A stretch of DNA of 64,000 bases from Aestuariicoccus sp032586235 (GTDB lineage: Bacteria; Pseudomonadota; Alphaproteobacteria; Rhodobacterales; Rhodobacteraceae): positions 1-64,000 of the forward strand of contig NZ_JAWHTD010000006.1 of NCBI RefSeq assembly GCF_032586235.1, in the 5' to 3' direction. The notes beneath the pieces are model-generated. The model searched no databases, had not been told where the DNA came from, and saw only the letters and a program-made list of their open reading frames with translations. The position numbers and the translations under genes were made by a program. Below are positions 16,463 through 24,850 of this stretch, piece after piece. How positions within the stretch are numbered: position 1 is the first letter of the stretch; each line of letters begins with the position of its first letter.

Positions 16463-17800
16463 CTACCTCCTTACCGCGCCCCAGGGACCGACCCGCGCCA
16501 CCAGATCCTCGGTGACGGCCGGTTCCTCCATCGGGGCGTCATGGCCAAAGAGTGCCGCCCGCGCCCCCGCCTTGTCCACCTGATATTCGCGTTTCAGGAA
16601 ATCCACGACATAGGTCTTCTTGGTGTGGGGCCAGCCTTTGTAGAGCTTGTAGAAAAGCTGCTTGTGACAGATGAAGAGCTGGCGGATGTCCATCGGGCAA
16701 AGCTCTGCCAGCAGCATGTTGACCAGATCGCGGTCGGCGTGGTTGGCGCTGCGCAGGGTGTAGAAATAGGCCGGATGGTTCGACGACAGATGCGGCCAGG
16801 GCCCCGCGCCCTCGGCCCATTGCACCAGCTGGTTCAGCCCGTGCCAGGCCTCGGGCAGCCTGTCCCCGTGCCGCCGCGCCAGGTTGCGGATGTCGCGCCG
16901 GGTCGCCCCGGTCAGGTCGAGCCCCGCATCCTGCGCCGCGTCCACGACGATGAAATCCATCTTCTGCCGCAGGATCGCCGCCGAATCCACGCCCCGCGCC
17001 TTGACGATGGGCTCAACCAGCCCGTTGACCTCGAAGAAGATGGCGATGCGGTTCCGGTCGGTCGTGTTGATCACGTATTCGATGGGCAGCTTGCCCGGCG
17101 CGGCCCAGTCGCCGCCCATGATCACCGCCGGTTCATCCGCCTCGCGAAAGATGTACATGCCGCCGAAATGGCTGGTCCAGAAGTTCTTCTGCTCGAACTC
17201 CATCTGTTTCAGCCTGACCGGGTTGCGCACCACATCGCCGGTTTTCTTCGCCAGCCCGATCATGTCGCCGATCAGCACGTCGTCATACCAGGCGTCGTCC
17301 TCGGCCATGAAACGGTCGATCATCTGGCCCAGCTTTTCGGCGTCGCGCACCGTGCCGCCGGTCGTATCCGCCTCGACCTTGATCTTGTGAATGTCGAAGA
17401 GCCGCACAGGGTCGCTGACGTCATAGACCGAATTCACCAGCTCGCCGGCCACCGCATCCCGGGCCGTCAGCGCGAAAAGCTGCGCCTCGTTGGCCTCGAT
17501 AAACTGCCTCAGGATCCCGCGGCTGGTAGAGAATTTCGCATTGAGCAGCGGCGCGGTCTTCTGCTGGATGGTCAGCAGAATGAACTGCCGGTTCACGCCG
17601 TTCTGGTTAAGGTACAGATGATCCTTCAGCTCATGCCCGACCTCGGGGGAATAGCCCGAGATATCGACATAGAAATCGGTGAGTTGGGTGGTCTTTCCGG
17701 TGAGATGCTTGAGCGCCCGGTTGTACCGCTCGACCAGCGCGGGGCTGTCGATATGGACCAGGTTGCCGAACATGAGACCGGATTGGATGAGGCGTTTCAC
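16463..17800 (-). CDS. DUF6638-like protein of unknown function
   Basis: A 445-residue soluble protein with a putative GTG start at 17800 (an ATG at 17773 is possible but has no ribosome site). The sequence begins with NLVHIDSPALVERYNRALKHL and continues with YVDISGYSPEVGHEL, a region that looks like a conserved N-terminal domain. No ATPase, protease or nucleic-acid-binding motif is evident. I believe related proteins are annotated as DUF6638, but this is from memory. Its neighbours (AAA+ ATPase, coiled-coil protein and small membrane proteins) suggest that it belongs to the same complex or pathway. Confidence 0.7.
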   Translation of the reverse strand: MKRLIQSGLMFGNLVHIDSPALVERYNRALKHLTGKTTQLTDFYVDISGYSPEVGHELKDHLYLNQNGVNRQFILLTIQQKTAPLLNAKFSTSRGILRQFIEANEAQLFALTARDAVAGELVNSVYDVSDPVRLFDIHKIKVEADTTGGTVRDAEKLGQMIDRFMAEDDAWYDDVLIGDMIGLAKKTGDVVRNPVRLKQMEFEQKNFWTSHFGGMYIFREADEPAVIMGGDWAAPGKLPIEYVINTTDRNRIAIFFEVNGLVEPIVKARGVDSAAILRQKMDFIVVDAAQDAGLDLTGATRRDIRNLARRHGDRLPEAWHGLNQLVQWAEGAGPWPHLSSNHPAYFYTLRSANHADRDLVNMLLAELCPMDIRQLFICHKQLFYKLYKGWPHTKKTYVVDFLKREYQVDKAGARAALFGHDAPMEEPAVTEDLVARVGPWGAVRR

Positions 17801-17930
17801 GCTGAAGCAATCCTATCCAAAATACCATTTTCTAGTCGTGTTAAAATACGACGACTGACCGCAATGAATCTTTCATTTGGATTACCTTGATCTTGAGCCG
17901 TTTTACCCGAGAACATGGAAAGCTCTCGTT

Positions 17931-18338
17931 TCATTGCAGTGCCAGCTTTGAAAATTCAGGGTCATCAGACGGCACACGAAGCTCGATCTGCACCATGAAC
18001 TCAATTATCTCTCGGGTGACTTTGGCAACTTCCTCACGGGGAAGGTGGTTCTTTATGCCAGAAGATAAGCCACTTTTGATATCAAACTGAGCCGCAAAAT
18101 TTGTGATTTCAAATTTTGCCATGATTTCTCTGAGCTCTCGCAAATTTTCCTTTTCAGAGTTCGCGATCCATAATTTTCTTTGCTGCTCTCGGTCCAGCCT
18201 TTGAGCCTTCAAATTCCATATGGTGGTTATCAGCGAGACTATGCCAGCTGCGATAGCAGTAAGTATTGGAATACCCACTGCTACTGTAAGGGCCTGATTA
18301 TCTGATAAAAAACTATTCCACTGTTCCCACCACGTCAT
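17931..18338 (-). CDS. Low-GC single-pass membrane protein of unknown function
   Basis: A 135-residue protein with one membrane segment near the N-terminus (TVAVGIPILTAIAAGIVSLI). A charged, helix-rich cytoplasmic part follows (LKAQRLDREQQRKLWIANSE). The ATG overlaps the stop of the AAA+ ATPase gene. Base composition is clearly unlike its neighbours: two 60-base lines counted by hand gave 31 and 20 G+C, against a roughly two-thirds GC background. With the AT-rich gap 17801-17930 it forms an island inside an otherwise tight gene block, which suggests recent acquisition. No family is recognised. Confidence 0.65.
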   Translation of the reverse strand: MTWWEQWNSFLSDNQALTVAVGIPILTAIAAGIVSLITTIWNLKAQRLDREQQRKLWIANSEKENLRELREIMAKFEITNFAAQFDIKSGLSSGIKNHLPREEVAKVTREIIEFMVQIELRVPSDDPEFSKLALQ

Positions 18339-20275
18339 CACCCCTTACCCTCCAAATACCTCTTCTTCGCCTCTTCCTGACGGCCGAAGTCGCGGACCAT
18401 GGCCTCGATCGCCGCTTCGTCCGACTTGTCGGCGTAACGGAATTCGCTGTCAGCGTAGCGGTTGATTTCCTGGATCACCATCTCGACCGTGATGGGGCGG
18501 CGCAGGTCCTCGATCATCGCGGATTTCTCTTCATAGGGTTTGAACAGAAACAGCTCCGGGTTTTCCATCCATTCGTCGGGCAGCTCAAAGTCCATCGCGC
18601 GAACCTTGACCGCGTCGGTGATGTTCTTGATCGCGCGGCCGGTAAACCTGTCGTCTGCCTCCTGGATGGCCTTGAGGTACGTGCCCAGCTTGGCGATGGT
18701 GTCGAGCGCGCCGATCCGGTCGTGAACGCGGTCGAAGACCTTCAGCAGCCCCTCTTCATGCGGGCGGTTGTGGCTTTCGAAGGACGCGGCGACCGCCTTC
18801 TGGATCGCCTGCGCCTCGTATAGGTCGTGATCGCCCAGCGGGATGTCGTGCTTCTTGCCCATCAACAGCGCCAGAATGTCGATGTAATCCTCGCGCGTCT
18901 GTGGCCCGTCCACCAGGAACCGCGCGCCCGCCCGCTGGCGCAGGGCGTCGTCGACGTTTTCGGGATAGTTGGAGAACATGCCAAAGGTGCAGTTGCCGCG
19001 CACGACGGTGTTGGCGCCCGCAAAGCTCTCCATCAGCACGGCGGTGATCTCGAGCTGGCCCGCGCTGGATTGCCGGTCGCCGCGCTTGCCCGCCAGCTGG
19101 TCGATGTCGTCGATGGTGCCGAAGCCGATCGCATGCGGGTCGATGATGTTGTTGATGAAAGCCTTGGCGTTCTGGCCCGACTTGCCCTGGTAGCTGTCGA
19201 TATTCTCGGTGCTGAGGTTCTGATAGCGGAAGGGATAGCCCGCCACCTGGCAATATTCGTGAATCAGCCCCGCCATCATCTGGATCAGCGTCGTCTTGCC
19301 GGTGCCGGGCTTGCCGTCACCCATGAAGGTGAAGATGAAGCCCCCCAGTTCGGCAAAGGGGTTGAGCTTGCGCTCGAAATCATAGGCCATCAGCATCTTG
19401 GCGAGCCGCATGGCCTGGTACTTGGCGATGTGGTTGCCGACCACCTGATGCGGTTTCTTGAATTGCATGGTGATCGTGGTGCCGCGGGCGCGGGTGGCGG
19501 GGGTGAAGCCGTCGATGGTCAGATCGTCGGCCTCGACATGCCAGCTGGCGCCCGTGAAGGCCGCGAGATGCGGCGCGCTCTGGGCACGAAGGGCCACCTT
19601 GTCCATCAGCTGCTCGGCAAAGGCGGTAAGGGTAGCGATCAGGTGGGTGTCATCGGGGGCGAAGGTTTCGATCTTCTTGTCGAGCTCCCACAAGAGGCCG
19701 TGTAGGGCGAGGCTGGCGTTTTCCGTCAGCAGTTCCTCGACCTCGCCCACCTCGACCTGGGTCTCGCCCAGATGCGGGGCCAGCAGATAGGCCAGCGCGT
19801 TGCCGAAGACATGCGCGACCGCCAATGCCTCGGCCGCCAGAAGGGATGAAAATTCGCTCTCGCGCGCCTCGGGCAGGGCACCCGACAGGTTGGCGCGCTT
19901 CAGATCGGCCAGCGGGGTCGCGTCGGAATATGTCTCACCAATCGCCAGCGCGATGGCAAGCGCGCGGCGCAGGGCATTTGTCGCGGTGGCCTGCAAGGGC
20001 GAGGTCAGCGGGTCGTCGTCGTCCGCCGCCGCGATCCGCGCGATCAGCTGAACGCCCTCGGTGCGCAGCGTCCGCCGCGCCGCCAGCCCCGGCGTCGTGC
20101 TGCGGAACCGCCGCCCCGTCGGGATGCCGGGCGACCGCTCCTCCGCCCGATTGGGCGTCTTCGCTGTGGCGATGCGCGGCGCGTGATCGAACCCCTCCAG
20201 CAAGGCGACGGCGGCGAGGTAATGCTTGCGAATATCCTCTTCGCGCAATTCCATCTGGTCCGACGTCTGGCTCAT
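18338..20275 (-). CDS. AAA+ ATPase, core of the unknown gene block
   Basis: A 645-residue protein. The N-terminal ~280 residues are helical and of unknown type. An AAA+ domain follows, with Walker A GDGKPGTGKTTLIQ near residue 325, Walker B FGTIDDIDQLAG near 385, and a FGMFSNYPENVDDALRQRAG segment like sensor 1/arginine-finger regions. The chosen ATG at 20275 (MSQTSDQMELREED) has AGGGGA upstream; an extension to 20341 would read through an interspersed repeat. It probably remodels a protein partner made by the neighbouring genes. MoxR-like chaperones are a distant comparison, but no VWA partner is visible. Confidence 0.8.
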   Translation of the reverse strand: MSQTSDQMELREEDIRKHYLAAVALLEGFDHAPRIATAKTPNRAEERSPGIPTGRRFRSTTPGLAARRTLRTEGVQLIARIAAADDDDPLTSPLQATATNALRRALAIALAIGETYSDATPLADLKRANLSGALPEARESEFSSLLAAEALAVAHVFGNALAYLLAPHLGETQVEVGEVEELLTENASLALHGLLWELDKKIETFAPDDTHLIATLTAFAEQLMDKVALRAQSAPHLAAFTGASWHVEADDLTIDGFTPATRARGTTITMQFKKPHQVVGNHIAKYQAMRLAKMLMAYDFERKLNPFAELGGFIFTFMGDGKPGTGKTTLIQMMAGLIHEYCQVAGYPFRYQNLSTENIDSYQGKSGQNAKAFINNIIDPHAIGFGTIDDIDQLAGKRGDRQSSAGQLEITAVLMESFAGANTVVRGNCTFGMFSNYPENVDDALRQRAGARFLVDGPQTREDYIDILALLMGKKHDIPLGDHDLYEAQAIQKAVAASFESHNRPHEEGLLKVFDRVHDRIGALDTIAKLGTYLKAIQEADDRFTGRAIKNITDAVKVRAMDFELPDEWMENPELFLFKPYEEKSAMIEDLRRPITVEMVIQEINRYADSEFRYADKSDEAAIEAMVRDFGRQEEAKKRYLEGKG

Positions 20276-20286
20276 CGCGCAATCCC

Positions 20287-20311
20287 CTGCTTCTTCTTGG
20301 CAAAAATACTC
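20287..20311 (+). repeat. Interspersed repeat, copy 3
   Basis: CTGCTTCTTCTTGGCAAAAA followed by TACTC. It matches the other copies and lies in the gap just before the AAA+ ATPase start (read on the minus strand). The GC-rich tail seen in other copies is absent here. Confidence 0.75.
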
Positions 20312-20340
20312 AAATCCAACCTTTCCACCCGCGCCACACA

Positions 20341-21480
20341 TCAGTACCGCAAGACGCGGCCCCCCGGGCTGACCACGAATTTCCGCACACCGGCGAACCC
20401 CGGCGGGTTCTTTTCGCTCAGCACCTGGAACGGGCGCTCGGGCAGGATGATCATCCGTTCCATCCGGGTCGCCCCGGTCTCGACCCCGCGCCCCGAGAAC
20501 GGATCGAGCGCGAAGACCTCGCGTTCGACGGTGCCGAACCAGCCAGTCCGCTCGGTCTCGACCCGTTCGCTTTCCAGGTCCTCGAAGGTGGCGGCGAGCG
20601 TCCAGTCCTGACCCGGCGGGGCCTTCGCCTCGGCCAGAACCTCGCGGAGCGGGCCGGATTGCCGCGTATAGCTGTGCGAATACATCGGGCCGAGATGGAT
20701 GCGGCGCAGGCGTTTGGGGTGCAGATCGTCAAAGCTTTGGTCAAAGCCCCTGGCAATGGTTAGCAGCTTCAGCCCGCCGAGCGATTGCCCCATCAGATGC
20801 GCCTGCACCTCGGGCCAGCGGCGGGTGTCCTTGGGCAGTGCTGTGGCGCCGGTGTCCTCCAGCTCCATCAGATAGATCGTGGGCAGGTTGACCTGGCTGT
20901 CGTAGACCGCCCAGTGCAGCCGGAACGTGGTGCGGGGAAAGGCCCCGCCCTGCCATTCGGCCACCGGATCGTTGCGCACCCAAAAGAGGTTGCCGCGCTG
21001 CAATTCCTCGTAATAAAGCCGCTGGCTCAGTGCGAATTGCAGGCGGGTCGGCACCTCTTGCGCGCCGACGATCTGTTCGATCATCTGCCGCTTGAGATCG
21101 GCCACCGAGGGCATTCCCTCCAGATGACGTTCGGCCTGCTGGGCGTCGTTGGCCATGACCATCAGCTCGGAGGCCGCCGGAAACCCGCTTTCGTGGTTGT
21201 CCATGGTCAGCGAGCCGAAGAACTGCCCGGTATCCCGTCCGGCCAGCAGGTACTTCATCGACAAAGCGCGAAAGGTGAACGCCAGGCTCAGCACATACCG
21301 CGCGAGGATCCGGACCTCGTTCGAATTGAGCGCGCCTTCGGTTTCCAAGACCGCCGCGACGCGGCCCAGATGCCGGGTGATCGCCTCGAATTTCTGGAAA
21401 TAGCGGCGGCTGGCGAAGGTGTCGGACAGCCCGACGTGGTCGTGGTTCGGGTCAGTCACCGCCGCCGTCTCCGCCGCCAT
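20341..21480 (-). CDS. Hypothetical protein, 379 residues
   Basis: A soluble protein without signal peptide, membrane segment or recognised motif. The N-terminal third is helical (RRYFQKFEAITRHLGRVAAV and following); the rest is probably mixed, with a basic C-terminal RKFVVSPGGRVLRY. Its start overlaps the end of the upstream small membrane gene by 29 bases. It lies in series between the coiled-coil/small-membrane genes and the AAA+ ATPase. I do not recognise the family. Confidence 0.65.
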   Translation of the reverse strand: MAAETAAVTDPNHDHVGLSDTFASRRYFQKFEAITRHLGRVAAVLETEGALNSNEVRILARYVLSLAFTFRALSMKYLLAGRDTGQFFGSLTMDNHESGFPAASELMVMANDAQQAERHLEGMPSVADLKRQMIEQIVGAQEVPTRLQFALSQRLYYEELQRGNLFWVRNDPVAEWQGGAFPRTTFRLHWAVYDSQVNLPTIYLMELEDTGATALPKDTRRWPEVQAHLMGQSLGGLKLLTIARGFDQSFDDLHPKRLRRIHLGPMYSHSYTRQSGPLREVLAEAKAPPGQDWTLAATFEDLESERVETERTGWFGTVEREVFALDPFSGRGVETGATRMERMIILPERPFQVLSEKNPPGFAGVRKFVVSPGGRVLRY

Positions 21481-21706
21481 CGTTTTTCGAGGTCCAGCCG
21501 AAATAGGGCGTGTCGCCTGTGCTGCGGCCGACCGGGCCGGATCGGTTGCCCGACGTCGCCCGGATCAGCAAAAGCCCTGCGGCAACGAGCGTCAGGACAC
21601 CCGCCAGGATCAACCACTGTATCCCAAAGCGCGCCCCGAAGATCGTGACCGCCCCGCCGATGAAAGCAAGGAACACGCCGGGCACCGGATTTTTCCGCCC
21701 GCTCAT
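21452..21706 (-). CDS. Small two-pass membrane protein with glycine-aspartate tail
   Basis: An 84-residue protein with two hydrophobic segments (GVFLAFIGGAVTIFGARFG and WLILAGVLTLVAAGLLLI). The polar C-terminus ends in a GGGDGGGD run. It starts five bases after the coiled-coil gene and overlaps the next gene. The function is unknown; it may anchor part of the system in the membrane. Confidence 0.65.
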   Translation of the reverse strand: MSGRKNPVPGVFLAFIGGAVTIFGARFGIQWLILAGVLTLVAAGLLLIRATSGNRSGPVGRSTGDTPYFGWTSKNDGGGDGGGD

Positions 21707-21711
21707 CGCGC

Positions 21712-22788
21712 TCAGCCGCCGTAGAGGTTCTTGTCGTGCTTTTCGACGATCTGGGCAAAGCGGCGGGCAAAGCGTTCGTCGGCCTTGGCCTTGGCTTCCA
21801 GCACGTCGCGGGCAAAGACCATGTGTTCCTCATGCGCCTCCAGCATGTCAGCCATCCGCTGGTTCGTTGCCGTGCCGATCGAGGCCATGGCGGTCTGCGC
21901 CTCCTGGTCGGTCTGCACGCCGATCTCGTTGATGCGGTGGGCGACGTCCTGCTGCTGCGCGGTCTTCAGCGATTTGGTGAGCGCATCGTAGAGAACCACG
22001 CGCTGCTTGGTGTCCGTCTGCAGCTTGTTGATCAGCACCATCTGCGTCGCCGCCTGGTTCTGCAACGAGTCGATCCAGGTCTTGCCCTTTTCGATATACC
22101 GTTCGAGTGTCTGCGATTTCGCCAGCTTGACCTGCTCGTCCTGCACCAGCGCGTTGTAGCGGGTGTTAAGATCGGCAAGCTCGGTTTCCAGTTTGGTCCG
22201 CGCAGCGGCGTCCTGTTCCATGCTGATGCGGTTTTCCAACTCGATGATCCTGGGATCCATCGCCACGATCTCGGCCTTCACCGATTCCAGCTCGCCCACG
22301 GTCAGCTCGCGGTCGTCCAGCGTGTCGGTCAGGTTCGCCTCGACCTTTTCGCGCTGCTCGTTCAGCAGGTTCAGCTGGCCTTGCAGCAACTTCACGATGA
22401 TGTCGGATTTCGAGATCAGATCCTGCAGCTTGTCGTCGATGCTTGCGGTCTTGATCCGCTCTTGCCGCATCTGGTCGGCGCGGTTCTGCGAAAAGATGCC
22501 GACAAAGCTTTCCCACCCGGTTTTCGAACGCATCTCGTCGAAATCCTTGGAGAACGCCGCCGTCACGTCATCGAGCCCCATGATCAGCTCGGCGATATTG
22601 GCGTTCATGACATCCGTATGGGCGTGGACATCCTCAAGAGTGGCGTTCTCGATGTCGATACTGATGTCGTCACCCGCCTTCATCTTGCTGCGGGCGGTTT
22701 CGATGCGGCCGGTCAATTCGGCGATCTTGGCCTGGGCCTCGGCCACCTGGTTCTGGGACTCGCGCACCTGCGTTTCGAAATCGGCCAT
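21712..22788 (-). CDS. Long coiled-coil protein
   Basis: A 358-residue, highly charged, almost entirely helical protein. Coiled-coil stretches run at about 5-45, 120-225 and 255-345, with a short non-helical insert near GWESFVGIFSQNRADQM. There is no signal peptide or membrane segment. The overall architecture recalls TelA (toxic anion resistance) or PspA-type scaffold proteins, but I cannot assert homology by eye. It is the first gene of the block, with a strong AGGGAG before the ATG, and was probably the original promoter-proximal gene. Confidence 0.75.
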   Translation of the reverse strand: MADFETQVRESQNQVAEAQAKIAELTGRIETARSKMKAGDDISIDIENATLEDVHAHTDVMNANIAELIMGLDDVTAAFSKDFDEMRSKTGWESFVGIFSQNRADQMRQERIKTASIDDKLQDLISKSDIIVKLLQGQLNLLNEQREKVEANLTDTLDDRELTVGELESVKAEIVAMDPRIIELENRISMEQDAAARTKLETELADLNTRYNALVQDEQVKLAKSQTLERYIEKGKTWIDSLQNQAATQMVLINKLQTDTKQRVVLYDALTKSLKTAQQQDVAHRINEIGVQTDQEAQTAMASIGTATNQRMADMLEAHEEHMVFARDVLEAKAKADERFARRFAQIVEKHDKNLYGG

Positions 22789-22907
22789 AAAATCGCTCCC
22801 TTATGTCAACGGCTTGTGGTCTATATGGGTAATGTTACGACGATTTACATCGGCGCATCATCCGTTTTTCAAAAGAGTGTGGCAAAAGCCGTGTCCAAAA
22901 GAAAGCC

Positions 22908-23351
22908 TTAGCCGCCGTTCAAGGCAGAGGTCAGACGGCGCAAACGATCCTGCAGATCCTGAAGCTCCCTTGTGTCCAGCCCCGTCGCCCGCCCGACGCA
23001 GGCCGGAACATGCGCGGCGCGCGCCTGCATATCGCGCCCTGCATCGGTGAGGGTGACAACGACCCGCCGCTCGTCGTCGCGCGCCCGCCGACGCTGGATC
23101 AGCCCCGCTTGTTCCATCCGTTTCAGCAGCGGCGTCAGGGTGTTCGTTTCCAGCCCGACCCGCCGGCCGATCTGCCCCACGCTCAGCGGGGACTGCGCCC
23201 AGAGCGTCGTCATCACCAGATATTGCGGATAGGTCAGCCCCAAGGGATCGAGCAGCGGCTTGTAGACCCGCCCGAACGCCTGATGCGCGGCATAGAGGTC
23301 GAAGCACAGGAACCGCTCGAGGCTCGTTGCGTTGTCATTGTCAAGGGTCAT
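22908..23351 (-). CDS. ohrR: Organic peroxide sensor/repressor, MarR family
   Basis: A 147-residue MarR-family winged-helix repressor. C16, in the RFLCFDLYAAHQAF segment, matches the peroxide-sensing cysteine of OhrR. The DNA-binding part reads LSVGQIGRRVGLETNTLTPL, with a DDERRVVVTLT wing. Start 23351 was chosen because it begins MTLDNDN just before this motif; an upstream in-frame extension crosses the promoter region. It is divergent from ohr, with two similar operator-like sequences between them. Oxidation of C16 would release ohr expression. Confidence 0.92.
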   Translation of the reverse strand: MTLDNDNATSLERFLCFDLYAAHQAFGRVYKPLLDPLGLTYPQYLVMTTLWAQSPLSVGQIGRRVGLETNTLTPLLKRMEQAGLIQRRRARDDERRVVVTLTDAGRDMQARAAHVPACVGRATGLDTRELQDLQDRLRRLTSALNGG

Positions 23352-23362
23352 GCCAACGAGAT

Positions 23363-23380
23363 ATATCGCACACGATCTTA
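23363..23380. promoter_or_regulatory. Probable OhrR operator 1
   Basis: ATATCGCACACGATCTTA, containing the inverted repeat ATCG-CACA-CGAT. It lies 12 bases upstream of the ohrR start, where binding would give autoregulation. A near-identical copy lies 52 bases further on. Confidence 0.65.
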
Positions 23381-23389
23381 TCGCAAGAC

Positions 23390-23418
23390 TTGACACTTCC
23401 AACGGATGGCTTTTATAT
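23390..23418 (+). promoter_or_regulatory. ohr: Probable ohr promoter
   Basis: TTGACA at 23390-23395 and TTATAT at 23413-23418 with a 17-base spacer, an excellent sigma-70-type promoter. The -10 box overlaps the second OhrR operator, the expected arrangement for repression. Confidence 0.7.
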
Positions 23419-23430
23419 CGCACACGATTA
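23415..23430. promoter_or_regulatory. Probable OhrR operator 2
   Basis: ATATCGCACACGATTA, sharing 14 leading bases with operator 1. It overlaps the ohr -10 box and ends 27 bases before the ohr start codon. Confidence 0.65.
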
Positions 23431-23457
23431 AAGCGAACACGATGTAATGGAGGTACC

Positions 23458-23886
23458 ATGCCCACCAAGATCGCCTATTCCACCAGCGCAACCGCCACCG
23501 GCGGCGGCCGCAACGGCACATCCTCGGTCGACGACGGCAGCTTTACCGCCGCTCTTGTCCCCCCGAAAGAACTGGGCGGGCCGGAAGGCGACGCGCTCAA
23601 TCCCGAAAAGCTGTTCGCGACCGGCTATGCCGGCTGTTTCCTGGGCGCGATGCGCTTCTACGCGCAGCAGAACGGCCTGACCGTGCCTGACGACGCCACG
23701 GTAACCGTAGAGGTCGGCATCGGCCCTCGCGAGGACCTGGGCTTTGGCCTGGACGTCAAGATCAAGGCCAGCCTGCCGGGCGTCGACGACGAGACCGCCA
23801 AGCAGATCATCGCGGGCGGGCACGGGGTCTGCCCCTATTCCAACGCGGTGACCAAGGGCCTGACGGTGACGCCGGAACTGGCCTGA
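23458..23886 (+). CDS. ohr: Organic hydroperoxide resistance protein
   Basis: A 142-residue OsmC/Ohr-family thiol peroxidase that reduces organic hydroperoxides. The two catalytic cysteines are C60 (GYAGCFLGAM) and C125 (GVCPYSNA). The family-typical LNPEKLFATGYA precedes the first. The ATG has GGAGG upstream. It is divergent from its repressor gene ohrR. Confidence 0.95.
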   Translation: MPTKIAYSTSATATGGGRNGTSSVDDGSFTAALVPPKELGGPEGDALNPEKLFATGYAGCFLGAMRFYAQQNGLTVPDDATVTVEVGIGPREDLGFGLDVKIKASLPGVDDETAKQIIAGGHGVCPYSNAVTKGLTVTPELA

Positions 23887-23912
23887 CACACCCGTCACCC
23901 TGCCTGACAGAA

Positions 23913-23950
23913 AAGAAAACGCGCGCCTCTGCCGGGGGCGCGCGTTTTTC
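23913..23950 (+). terminator. Rho-independent terminator after ohr
   Basis: Stem CGCGCGCC/GGCGCGCG flanked by AAAA on the left and TTTTT on the right, with a short GC-rich loop. The T-tract on the ohr strand supports termination there, and the A-tract could serve the other strand. Confidence 0.85.
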
Positions 23951-23997
23951 GTGCTACGCTGGCCCACGTTTTCAAGCACGACTCAGGGAGATTCATT

Positions 23998-24810
23998 ATG
24001 TGTGACGCATGTGTTATGAACGCGGTGAAGGACCGAATGCTGTCCCGCCGCAACTTCTTCAAGACAAGCGCCGCTGCCGGGGCAGCGACCGCTCTGGCCG
24101 CCACCGGCCAGCCGGTTCTGGCGGCGGCCCATGGCGGGGTCGAGGATCTGACCCACGAGCTTTATCCCGAATTCCCCACCTTCTTCGGCGAGCCGGGCTT
24201 TGCCATGGACCAGCTGTTTGAATTCAGCCAGCACGGGTTCAACCTGATGAACCTGACGATCAACGAACACACCGGCACCCATATCGACGCACCGCTGCAC
24301 TTTTCGGGCGACGGCGCGGCGGTGAACGAAATCCCCGTAAGCCAGCTGGTCGCCCCGCTCTGCGTGGTCGACATCGCGGCCAAGGCGGCCGACGATCCCG
24401 ATGCCCAGGTTACGCCGGACGACCTCAAGGCCTGGATCGCCGCCAATGGCGACATTCCCGACAACGCCTGCGTCGCGATGCATTCCGGATGGGCCGGCAA
24501 GGTCGACACCGAGGGTTTCCGCAATTTCGACGGCACCGTGATGCATTTCCCCGGCTTCCACGTCGAGGCCGCCATGATGCTGATGGAGGAAACCGGCGCG
24601 CAATCCATGGCCGTGGACACGCTGTCGCTCGATCACGGGCCATCGGCGGATTTCGCCACCCATTACGTCTGGCTGCCCACCGGCCGTTTCGGGATCGAGA
24701 ATATCGCCGGGCTCGACCGCGTCCCGGCGGCCGGTGCGACCATCGTCGTGGGCGCGCCCAAGCATCGCGGGGGCAGCGGCGGCCCGTGCCGCATCTTCGC
24801 AATGGTCTGA
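23998..24810 (+). CDS. Exported cyclase-family metal hydrolase (kynurenine-formamidase fold)
   Basis: A 270-residue protein with a twin-arginine signal (LSRRNFFKTSAAAGAATALA), so it is folded before export. The metal-binding signature HTGTHIDAPLHF identifies the cyclase/kynurenine-formamidase family, which hydrolyses amides or esters. The export signal argues against the cytoplasmic kynurenine role. The N-terminus before the twin arginine carries an unusual CDAC motif (residues 2-5). AGGGAG precedes the ATG. It is flanked by terminators on both sides, so it is probably a single-gene unit. Substrate unknown. Confidence 0.8.
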   Translation: MCDACVMNAVKDRMLSRRNFFKTSAAAGAATALAATGQPVLAAAHGGVEDLTHELYPEFPTFFGEPGFAMDQLFEFSQHGFNLMNLTINEHTGTHIDAPLHFSGDGAAVNEIPVSQLVAPLCVVDIAAKAADDPDAQVTPDDLKAWIAANGDIPDNACVAMHSGWAGKVDTEGFRNFDGTVMHFPGFHVEAAMMLMEETGAQSMAVDTLSLDHGPSADFATHYVWLPTGRFGIENIAGLDRVPAAGATIVVGAPKHRGGSGGPCRIFAMV

Positions 24811-24850
24811 AAAGCGTATTGCGCCAGCCACCACAGACCAGAAACCAGCC

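Noticed and set aside
17931..18341. A toxin-antitoxin pair in the low-GC island
   Set aside because: Only one gene is visible, with a membrane helix and no toxin or antitoxin motif. The 130-base AT-rich remainder has no convincing partner ORF.
19825..20763. Plus-strand open frame over the AAA+ ATPase start and neighbouring gene
   Set aside because: It is antisense to two genes, crosses an interspersed repeat and has no recognisable domain.
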